This document shows positions 12,801 through 22,000 of a stretch of DNA of 64,000 nucleotides, piece after piece. The stretch comes from Chlorokybus atmophyticus. Taxonomy: Eukaryota > Streptophyta > Chlorokybophyceae > Chlorokybales > Chlorokybaceae. The position numbers and the translations under genes are program-made. How positions within the stretch are numbered: position 1 is the first letter of the stretch; each line of letters begins with the position of its first letter. The notes beneath the pieces are model-generated. The model saw only the letters and a list, made by a program, of their open reading frames with translations, had not been told where the DNA came from and did no database searches. Location of the stretch: assembly GCA_009103225.1 (NCBI GenBank), contig RHPI01000575.1:342313-406312 (forward strand), in the 5' to 3' direction.

Positions 12801-15489
12801 AATTTGGCTCTAACACGGTGCTCTTAGACGCTACAGGCGGCACAAACTGTTGGGGCTATCAGTTTTGGGCAATGGTGGTCAAAGACGACTTTGGAAACGG
12901 TACGTGTGCGCATGGAGCTGTACAGATGCATCTAGCTGTTGGCATACTACGTGCTATGTGTTGCTTGCTTGGAATAGTCTGCATGTATACAACTCGAAGG
13001 CACGAACGCATTCAACAAAATGACATCAAGCGCATTCACCTTATGTAGTGCCCGCACATGTAATTGGACGAGTGCATGTGACTCTCACATACCTTAAGCT
13101 TCAATCCACGGTTAGGTGCATTCACTGGTGTTGTGGATGAAGCGCGCATAAAAGACCAATCCACCTTTTGTAGGGGTTCCGGTAGCTTTCATGGTGAGCG
13201 AGCACGAAGATTCTGAAACAGTGAAGCTGTTTCTCAATACAGTATACGCGCGCATCCCAAACTTCAAGCCTCGTTGTGTCATGATGGACAAGTCCCTAGC
13301 GGAGATGAAAGCGGTCGAGGAGATCGGCTCGACAGTGTTGCTGTGCTACTTTCACTTGCTACAAGACTGGGAACGCTTTTTGCGCAAGGGGACAACCCAT
13401 GTCGTAGGCAAAAAGATGCGCTCGGATGTGCTGGCAAGCGTGAAGCTGCTTAAGCGGTCCGGCAGTGTGGACCTGTTTGCACACAGAGTAGAAGCGTTCA
13501 TGCAGGAGTATGCTGATTACGCGGAGGTGATCAAGTATCTCAAGCAAGAATGGCTTCCTGATCGAGACAAGTCAATAAAGTCATAAATTACAGTTATAAG
13601 CATTCTAGTTTCACTATGGAACACGCATGTTTGTACGCACTTACAAGCTGTTGCTAGATGCATCTACTGCTGAAACGCGTTAGCGCACTAGAATGGCCTC
13701 AATCTTATAGTACCGTGGTTTGCATGCAGACAAATGGGCTGATTGTGGACGTCAATTTGAGCACGAAGGCATTGAAACCAACAACCTATTGGAAAGGTTC
13801 TTTCATAGTTTGAAGTACACTTTCCTTGGGGGCAAAGTCAACCGCTGCATTAGCGATTTGATTGTTAAGTTGCTTGAAGACGTTGTTCCTCACTTTATCC
13901 GCGAGCGCAAGCTCAAGGTGTCTGGACGTGGCGGCAAGAACGAGGCACTGCGCGCTCATGAGCGTAGAGCTCATGAAGTCGACTACCTTGTCAAGAGTGA
14001 TAAAGTGCAGATTACTGATGCCACCATAGGCATGTGCATGGTTGCCTCCGTACCAGACGGCACGAGTGTCGTCTCAGAGCGCTGCTACACTGGATGTATT
14101 GCGGAGCTGACTTGTGAATGCCCTAGCACAGACACGGCATATGCCAAATTTTGCAAGCATATGGAGGCGGCATTATTAGTGCATCCGTTTACCTCTGAGA
14201 TGCGGACGGCCGCGGCGGATTATCTGTTGCGTAACAACGGCATACGTTTGCAGCCAAACGGTCTCATAGCCGAGGTGGCTAGCATGCTAGACGCCAACTT
14301 GATGTTCACTTGCGATCTCGCGAACACCTTCTGTACCTGCGCCGATCACGATTTCAATGGCGTATGCTGTCACTTGCTTGCTGCAGCTCGGGCGAGCCAA
14401 TCAGCTGACGTATACGCGGGTAAGTCCATTACAACAGATGCATCTGATGTATTTGGTTGTCATTCATGTATGTGTAACACGACTGTTGTGTCACACATAC
14501 GTACGCACAGAACTGAAGCTTAGGAATGAAGAGGAGCCAACACTCAACCTTCGGCGATCGCCACATGCACCAAGCCGTCAAGACCCGCGTCTTGACCCGC
14601 TTACTGACGATGTCGACCCTTCCATCGATTGCGCACGCAGCGTGTTGGATGACTTGCATGACGGCCACTCAAGTACGGTGCATAAGTTGCTGACATGTAG
14701 CTTATTGATCATGCATATGCCATTGCATACAAGTGCGGTTGCAATTATGGCTTGCTTGCATTACGTGTATAAATACTCACACACGGCATGTTGGTTTTAG
14801 GCGCGGAGCATGACGAGGACTTGCGCTGCAGCATCCTGACATCGGTATCCACCATCAAGCAGCGTGTCAAGCATATGTCACGTTCCACAGCTGCTGAGGT
14901 GGATGAGTCTCTTAAGGCTCTCATTCAGCAGTTAGACGCTTCCTTGCCACGGCTTTTTACAACTATCCGGCGACAACATAAGCAATGGAGACGGCAGCAA
15001 TCGGACAGAGTTCAACGGTCGTTGTATAACCGCACTACACCTAACTCTGCACAAGAAGCTCGAGGTGCAGAGGCACCAACAAATGTGGGTGGCTTTCACA
15101 AGACTCAGGGACCTGGAAGACCCAGAGCTCAAAGTCGCAACGACTTTGGTGCTTACCAGCGCGATGGAGCTGGTAAAAAGGCGTATCCCCTCAGACGCAA
15201 AAGAAACAAGAACGAAAACCCTCAGCACGCTGCAGTGCCTCCGGATGTTACAACAAGCAAGGGTGGTGCCAAGCGTAAGGTCAAAAACGTCTCGGCTAGG
15301 GCAGAGGCAAACGCCTCCACCCGTTGTGCATCACAGCCCGTGCCCACAGTTACGACACCGCAACGCCCCATTTTCTCCACTCAGGTGTACAGCCCAATGC
15401 CAGGCTTCTCTCCGGCAGCAAAGACGACTTCGCAAGGGGTGCGGGGCAACATGCGGCCTACCAACTTGAACTTCGATGCAGCAACATGA
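9868..15489 (+). CDS. YqaJ-type exonuclease / MULE transposase / SWIM zinc-finger fusion protein
   Basis: Twelve exons join into one frame (9868-10114, 10201-10782, 11184-11366, 11438-11608, 11703-11938, 12063-12217, 12301-12402, 12510-12899, 13174-~13565, ~13730-14419, 14511-14672, 14801-15489). The N-terminus is a YqaJ/lambda-exonuclease-like domain: RVRRLTASNFAAA, NNEEIAAQAYY, ASPDRVV and LLEVKC (the E-x-K of this nuclease fold). Two KOW/Tudor-like modules follow (VGQCVRLKTKF; EGDKVQVIGGCHVG). Then comes a MULE zinc module (ACRR, VGCRF, HTNHEP) and the transposase core, with VLLDATGGTN and CVMMDKSLAEM as the two Asp, a CYFH motif, and NNLLERFFHSLK as the Glu. A SWIM finger follows (CTCADHDFNG, CCHLLAA). 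The tail is basic. The exon 9/10 joint has no clean GT-AG pair (both sides carry gacaa). The gene should encode the mobilising enzyme. Confidence 0.85.
10783..11183 (+). other. Transposase intron rich in AGATGCATCT palindromes
   Basis: This 401-nt intron holds exact copies at 10801-10810 and 10882-10891 and several partial copies (ggtgcatct, ggatgcatct). Other introns of the same gene carry single copies at 11956, 12924, 13656 and 14436. Confidence 0.8.
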
Positions 15490-15775
15490 ATATCATAAAG
15501 TGGTGGTAGAGGAGGTGTGCTGACTGCTCATACATCCGCACATGAACTCAACTTTCTCTTGCAACTTCGACCACAACCAACTGTAGGTGCTTCTAACCTC
15601 TATAACCTCATGAGCATGCGGTTTATATATGGCGACAAACTCAAGTCATCCGAGAGGTGAATGACGAGAAGTGGCAAATGTTCTTGTTTACACTTGCACA
15701 AACAGTTCATTCATGAATGCTATTGTTGGTTACAACATGCACGATGCTTGATGATGTCTACTTAGATGCAAAAGC
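15490..15775. other. Transposase 3' flank
   Basis: About 290 bp between the transposase stop and the tandem repeat array. It should hold the 3' untranslated region. No further coding exon is visible. Confidence 0.5.
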
Positions 15776-16240
15776 CACGGTTTAGGTAGATGCATCTGCA
15801 GGACAACCAGCGAGATCTACTTAGATGCATCCCGTTCTGGGTCTAGTTAGATGCATCTTGTCATACCCTGCCAATTTGCTGAAGAAACCTCCTCTAAGGC
15901 AGGCTTTGAGCAAGACCCTGCCTGGTAAAAAGTTAGGGTCTAGGTAGATGCATCTGCTGAACAATCAGCGAGATGTACTTAGATGCATCCCGTTTTGGGT
16001 CTAGCTAGATGCATCAAGTCATACCCTGCCAATTTGCGGACGAAACCGCCTCTAAGGCAGGCTTTGAGCAAGACCAAGCCTAATAGAAAGTCAGGGTCTT
16101 GTTAGATGCATCTACTGACTTAGTGACGTCTTTTTCGATGCATCTCGTTATACCCAAGCCAAATTGCTGATGAAACCGCCTCCCAAGCACGCTTTGAGCC
16201 AGACCCTGCCTAATTAGAAACCCGGGTTTGGGTAAATGCA
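15776..16240. repeat. 158-bp tandem repeat, about three copies, built round AGATGCATC motifs
   Basis: Copies begin near 15786, 15944 and 16102, exactly 158 bp apart. Each starts with (g)tagatgcatct. The first two also carry ttagatgcatcccgtt in the middle. Each ends with a block such as ctctaaggcaggctttgagc. The third copy lacks part of the centre and is about 130 bp long. The array lies between the two convergent genes of the transposon. Confidence 0.88.
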
Positions 16241-16333
16241 ACCATAAAGATGCATCTTGTTGGATGCATCTACAGCAAAGCTGAGTGCTACGTGTGGGAA
16301 CAGATGCATCTACTGCAAAGCAACATGTCAAGG

Positions 16334-17465
16334 CTACTCAGAGTCGGAGGCCGCCTTGCCCACTCGCCTCACATGCTTTTTGAAACACTTGTTCTCGCAA
16401 AAGAAGCGCCATCCGCCCTTCTCTTTTTCACAGCACCCGCAAAACCAAGGTGTACTGTTGGGGCACAAGCCACAACGCTTGCGTGCCGCCTGCCGTTCCA
16501 TCCCAGTCAACTTGCGGCCTTTCTCGTTGTACACAAGTTTGCAAAGCCTATGCTCCTGAACGCACACACACATACGCACACAATGAGCGGCATGGGCAGC
16601 ATCCCCACAACATGCACGACTGAACTTGATTGCTCAATGGCAGGGGTATATAGTTACAGCATGTTGCCGCTGACACTCACATGCCCTTGCGTATCTTTCA
16701 GAGTCAGGTGCACTTCCTTCAAATTATGATCGATAGGCTTGACAATGACCTGCTTGTCCCCCTCGCGAGATGCCTTCTTGACCGACCGCCCGCCACCGGC
16801 GGCGACAGCTTTCTGCATTCACAACTTTTGCATCTAAGGCATATTACAAGTTCACATAATGAAAATGATATCCACAACACTCACCGTTGGAGCCTCTTGT
16901 TGTTTTGTAGATGCATCAGCACCAGTATTATCTGCCCTTTTAGCACGCTTGCGGCCGGCCTTGTTCTTCTGCTGCATTACATATTGATGTTTAGCAACAC
17001 ATATACGCATGTCGCATACGTAAGCAGATACTCACCGTGGGAACCTCTGCCTCTGCCTCTGCCTCCGCCTCAACACCCTCATCGACTTTGACTTTAGCAG
17101 CGCGCTTGCGACCTGTTCGGCACTTCTCCTGCGTAACAAACGTGGGTAAGGATGTTACAATGGCGCCGTTTGCAAGTATGCACGCGACCAATTTTGACAA
17201 ATACATACACAAGCTTCTCCCGTAGCTTCTACAGCTGGGTCTTGACCTTCTCCTATGTACACAGGCTCCTCCAGCAGCTTGCTCTTGACCTTCTCCTACA
17301 TAAGAAATAGTCAGACCAATGGTTACAGCGACACACAAAGACATACACATTTGACCAGATGCATCTACTGTGTTATGCACGAACACACACACACACATCG
17401 TGGATGATTATGCATACACACACGCATACCTTCGGCACCTGCTGCTCCTTGGCCTTGACCTTTTC
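16334..17465 (-). CDS. Transposon-borne Cys-rich (zinc-ribbon-like) protein, 5' end unresolved
   Basis: Exons 17430-17465, about 17220-17295, 17036-17128, 16885-16971, 16681-16812 and 16334-16555 have good splice borders and join in frame. The C-terminus has HEHRLCKLVYNEKGR, then RCGLCPNSTPWFCGCC and WRFFCENKCFKKH. This C-x2-C / C-x2-C / C-x3-C pattern resembles the Cys-rich tail of piggyBac-type transposases. The upstream exons are modular: two begin EKVK and two carry a GRKRA basic patch followed by acidic or Ala-rich sequence. No catalytic domain is visible, so it may be a DNA-binding accessory protein. The 5' end runs into the (CA)n tract and the N at 17632, and no start codon can be placed. 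Confidence 0.6.
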
Positions 17466-17535
17466 CTATAGAACAAATAGACAGACCAGTACCTACATCA
17501 ACACAAGTCGACATGCACATCTGACCAGATGCACC

Positions 17536-17542
17536 TACTGTG

Positions 17543-17631
<89 letters not shown>
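17536..17631. repeat. (CA)n microsatellite ending at a single N
   Basis: About 48 CA units are followed by an N at 17632. The true length is unknown, and the sequence on either side may be joined incorrectly. Confidence 0.95.
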
Positions 17632-17632
17632 N

Positions 17633-17817
17633 ACCCTGTGCAAGAATGTGTGAGAGCAATCTATAGACAATTTGCTGCATGATTGACAGCAATGTGTAGA
17701 CCACCAGTTCCGCTGTTAAGTCTATTCCAATGACTAATGGTATATCATGTTGAAAGTTTGCAATGCACGAAGACATACCTCGCGTGCACCGGAACGGCTG
17801 ATGTTTTCTGAGCCTGC
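17633..17817 (-). pseudogene. 185-bp captured fragment of the kinesin-5 gene
   Basis: These 185 bases are identical to 22842-23026 in the kinesin-5 gene, in the same orientation. The copy contains the last 39 nt of the exon ending [12 protein letters not shown], its GT donor, the whole following intron, the AG acceptor and three bases of the next exon. Similarity stops at both ends. It lies just inside the right terminal repeat, as expected for gene fragments carried by Pack-MULE-type elements. The donor and acceptor are kept, so it could be spliced into a transposon transcript. The adjoining N at 17632 means an assembly error must be considered. Confidence 0.85.
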
Positions 17818-17958
17818 CCCCCTCTTCTCCTCCGCCTCCTGTACCCGGCTCCTGTTTATACCTACCACCCCTCTCCACCTCCGCCGCCGCCTCTACCGCC
17901 GCCGCTGCCGCCGCCTGCTCACCGCCTCCCAGCAGGCGGGAGAATATAACAAAAAAAG

Positions 17959-18088
17959 TTACCAAGGCATGGGCGGTACGCTGCTACACTACTGTACCAT
18001 ACAAAGTGTACAGTACTGCTTAGGGTTCCGGTAAGCACCGCGCGTACCGGAACCCTAAACTTTTGTGGTATGTTAACGGGCGTGGTGC
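17959..18088 (-). repeat. MULE right terminal inverted repeat
   Basis: Reverse complement of the left end (9284-9414), with the outermost bases best conserved. A GCC/CTC-rich subterminal block (17819-17940) mirrors the GGC-rich block inside the left end. Confidence 0.9.
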
Positions 18089-18097
18089 TTAGCCTTT
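18089..18097. repeat. Target-site duplication, right copy (ttagccttt)
   Basis: Identical to 9275-9283 and immediately outside the right terminal repeat. Confidence 0.93.
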
Positions 18098-19095
18098 TCG
18101 TGATCATGACAGATTGGTATCAATGTTGCCCATAAACAGATAGAATTGCTCTTCAGCCGCTTGGTTGAAACGCATACGCTGTTGCCAGCTTGTGACTACG
18201 TGACTTGCCTTTGGAACCGCATTGATCAATCATGACACACCCAAATATTGATGCCTGGATGAGGGCATCGTCAACGACACCTTGTGCCTCCGCCACCATT
18301 TGCCCCACCTTGCGTGGGTTGCTTTGGCTGGTTTTTATTTACCAATTACAAACTCTGCTTCTAGAACGTCTTGCGTGTGCACAAAACCACAAGTGAGCAA
18401 ACACGAATGCTGCAACGCAGGCCTAGATGTTGCTGTTACTAGGTGTTGCTGTTACTAATTCTGCTGTGCCTGAAGAGCACTGTGACTGACTGCTGACTGC
18501 GGATTGCATGGTAAGACTGCCATGTTGTGCCAATTATATACACTCTCCAGTTGTGTACGTGGCTCAGTAGGCATGAGGAAGCCAGTGCCACTTTGCAAAG
18601 CATAGAACAGTACGAGGATGACTGCTCCCTGCAGCCAGCGATAGTGTTTAATACCGGTATGTTGGGCACCGCTCGAGGCGCCCAACATATTAGCTCAGCA
18701 GGATAAAGCCAACCAATAACCATGATAAGTTGCAGACATGCTGCTGTGCATACACACAATACCACAGCTGTCGATTATACAAGCAAGCACACATAAGACA
18801 CGCTGATTGGACACGTTGAGGGGACTGCCAGCCATGTGACACATGGTACCCTAGAAACTCTGAAAAGAACGGACACGACACGCATTTACTCTAATTCAAT
18901 TCATTCTGTCACAGACTTTCTGTGTCATAGCATATGCCAGGTAAAGTGAAAGTTTCAGAATGCTAGTACAACCGGTAAGCTTCTGGTGAAGCCATCGACC
19001 ATAAAAGTACGAGTTCGGCTGACAAATGAAGCTGGTTTCATCAAGTCCTACACATAAGCTTACTTTGCTGGCAATCAACATACGACTGTCACTTT
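18098..19095. other. Intergenic DNA between transposon and kinesin 3' end
   Basis: About 1 kb with no supported exon. A short direct repeat (gttgctgttacta) occurs twice near 18428-18457. The kinesin 3' untranslated region should lie at the right side. Confidence 0.5.
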
Positions 19096-22000
19096 CTAGC
19101 TAGGTGCGTTTGGGGAGAGCGGCTGCAGGGGTTTACGCAAGGCCACACCATTATTGTACCGCCCTGTGGACTTGTTGTCCGCATCCCCCTGTTTAGCACT
19201 CGCCGCGCGCACAGTAACGTCTCTGTTCTCAACCGCGCGCGATGTCGGTGCTCTTGGGATCTTTGAGGCAGGTTCGGATGCGGGCACAACCAACTCGGCA
19301 CATGTTGTGTCTGCTACAGCGGAGCGGTCCTGGACCTGATGGAACTCTGCGTACACTAGTTCTGGCGCAGGTGTACGCAGACTTGTGAGTACTGACACCT
19401 CCGGCACTGTGATGGTGCGCTTTGGTGGAGTTGCTCCCGTGGGTTGGTCCACCTGCAGTTGTAATGACAGTGAGATGTTGTCTGCGAGGTTTCTTCAAAA
19501 TCTCAAAGCCATGGAATGGCTGCATTCGTATGGGCTGGGTATTCATACCTTAACCTCTTCATCAAAGAAGGCCACAACAGCAGCCGACACTTGCTGCAAG
19601 TTCTTGTCATTATAATGAAACGCACTGGCCAGTCCCTCTGCGCTCAGCTTGGCATGTGCATCCAGCTCAGCAGCTTGCTCCTTGACACTTAACTCACACC
19701 CTGACAAGCAGTACGAGACTTCAGACACAGGACATGCGCGTCATGCAACAACTGTACATGCTTACAAATGACGTGTAACGCATGCCTACACGTCAGTACC
19801 TTGCACGGCCTTATCAATTGAACTGCCTTCTGCCGCCGCCGCCTCACGCAGTTGCACAATTGCTTCTGCAGTGTGGCTTGCGTGTGTTGCGACGGACGCC
19901 TTGCATCCACTATGAGAGAACAGCGATCAGACAGTCACATGCCAGCATGCAAAGAAGCTGTCAATAACCGGAGTACAGGCATTGCTTACGTGATGGCTTG
20001 CTCTACGGCACCATTGTGCATCGACAACTGCTCTGCCACACTCTCCTTCAACTGCGTGTACTGCTGCCGGATGTGCTCGTGGCCTGTGTTGCTGCTCAGA
20101 TACACATACATATACTGTAGTCAGTCGGTTGAGCTCATCCACCACTTGTGCAAGCCGTTGTACCTTTGTGCAATGTTGGATTGCAAGTCAGCAGCGTTGG
20201 AGCTGATCGATGATGTCGCATCACTTGCAGTAGCCTCTTGTTTCTGGTTCCAGTGCTTTAGCCCTTCAACTAATGTCACGCATGTTGTCTTCATGTAACC
20301 AACGGCGGCACTGTCCTCATTGCCATTGGCCGTGATGAATGTTTGAATAGTCTCAATACCCTTGTTGAGCTGCGAGCAAACAAGCTCCTGACAACCCATA
20401 CCGCGGATCTGACGGGACCCAGCATGCAATGCTGCTAGGGTTGGCTAAGAAGTGTCTGGCCTTACCGTGTCTGTCTCTGCAGTGTCCACCTCGTCTAACA
20501 TGCTTGCAAAGTGTGCAAGCAGCTTCTCCCGTTTGACCCTCGCTCTCTCCTGCACAATGCCACGAGTGTAAACACACAGCCCATGCATCAAGTTCTTTTA
20601 CTAACATCACAAGGCAATGCTGGCAGCTGCATCATAGTGTAGCCTGCTTGACGCTTGCCTGAGCTTCACGGGCAAAATCTGCGAGCTTTGCATCACCCGC
20701 TACAGAGTGAGTTTTGATATCATGTGCGCGTCCCTCAGCAGTCGTGGCGATGCGCGTCACCGCATCTGTCATGTCCGAAGCCATATGTTGCGAAGATGCC
20801 AACCACGCGCGTGTCACCTGCACAAGAGATGCATGCACGCCATCATGCGTAGTGCTCTGCATGCGTGTTGCATGTCCTCAGGCAAAGCAGTTACCTCCTG
20901 TTGCTGCGTGACAAACGTTGTCAACTTCTGCTTGATCTGCTCCAACTGGCTCCCCAGCTGAGTCAGTTGCCTTTCACCCGCAGACACGGCCTCCGCAATG
21001 GTCTGCCATGCCAAGCAAACAGTTGGCTCCGCATGGCTTGTGTTCAACAACAGTTGGTCGGTGTACCTACCTGGTCAAACCTCTCACTGTACTGCGAGTG
21101 GGAGGCATGCACGTCATCCAGTGCTTGACCAAGATCCATCGCGTGCTGCTTGGAGGTTGTGGAGATGCTGTCGGCGCCGCCACGCACCAACTCCCGCTGT
21201 CTTGCTGCCGCTTGCAGTGCGAGTTCCACATTCTGTGAGCAGCGTATCTGGTTGACCTATCCTGCAACAAATGCAAAGCATGCATCTAACACATCGCCAT
21301 GATGAGTCTTCTTGCCGCACCTTTGAACTCACGGAGACCAGACTGGCAATCTCCTGCTGCACTGCCGCGAGTTCTTGTCCCTGTCTAGTTGCAGCCACAG
21401 TCATGTCGGCTTTCCATGACTGGATGTGCTGCAGAAGGTCGTGCTGGAAGCGCTTGCCCGAAGCAAGGTTTGCCGTCTCCACAGCAGCCTTCCGGTCTAT
21501 AATAAGTTGTTGCAATAACCAGTGAGCCGCTTGCATGCAAGTGTTGTGCTGACACGAGATGAACTCACCGATCTTCTGAAAAAGGCCAGACACGTCCGTC
21601 GCAGTGACATTCAGCTGGTTTCGTATATCACCAGCTGTTCCCACCAGTGCATCCTCTACGCAACAAATGCGCTCAGCGATGCACTGTTCACGGCCAGAGT
21701 CTCCTCCCATCACAAAAGGCGTACCTGAGTTCTCGTGCTTCTTGATGAGGTATTCCCGCTCTGCAACTTGCACTTGGGTTTGTTGCAGATCCCTTGCGGT
21801 AGTTGCTAATCTAACCTCAGTTTGCTCCAGAACAGCCTGCAGCGCATTGTTTGTGATGTCAAACGCAACCCAGATCATTCGAACCCACACCGAACGAAAG
21901 CACACTGCAATTTACCTCTGTGTCTGCATGCTTGGTGGAGAGCTCCTCATATTCCTGCTTGTGCGCTGAGAACAGCGCTTTGATCTTACTCAGCTCCTGC

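Larger units (their letters stand above)
9284..18088. mobile_element. Complete Mutator-like (MULE) DNA transposon, 8.8 kb
   Basis: The ends are inverted repeats. The left end starts gcaccacacccgttaacata and the right end, read in reverse, starts gcaccacgcccgttaacata. Homology continues with gaps for about 130 bp, and more loosely into GGC-rich subterminal DNA on both sides. A 9-bp direct duplication flanks the unit. Inside are a nuclease-transposase gene (+), a Cys-rich gene (-), a 158-bp tandem repeat, a (CA)n tract with one N, and a 185-bp copy of kinesin gene DNA. The target duplication is perfect and the first 38 terminal bases differ at one site, which suggests a recent insertion. Only the N at 17632 leaves the internal assembly uncertain. 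Confidence 0.92.

Noticed and set aside
15776-16240. CRISPR-like array
   Set aside because: The units are 158 bp with diverged contents and no unique spacers of constant size, in a eukaryotic transposon.
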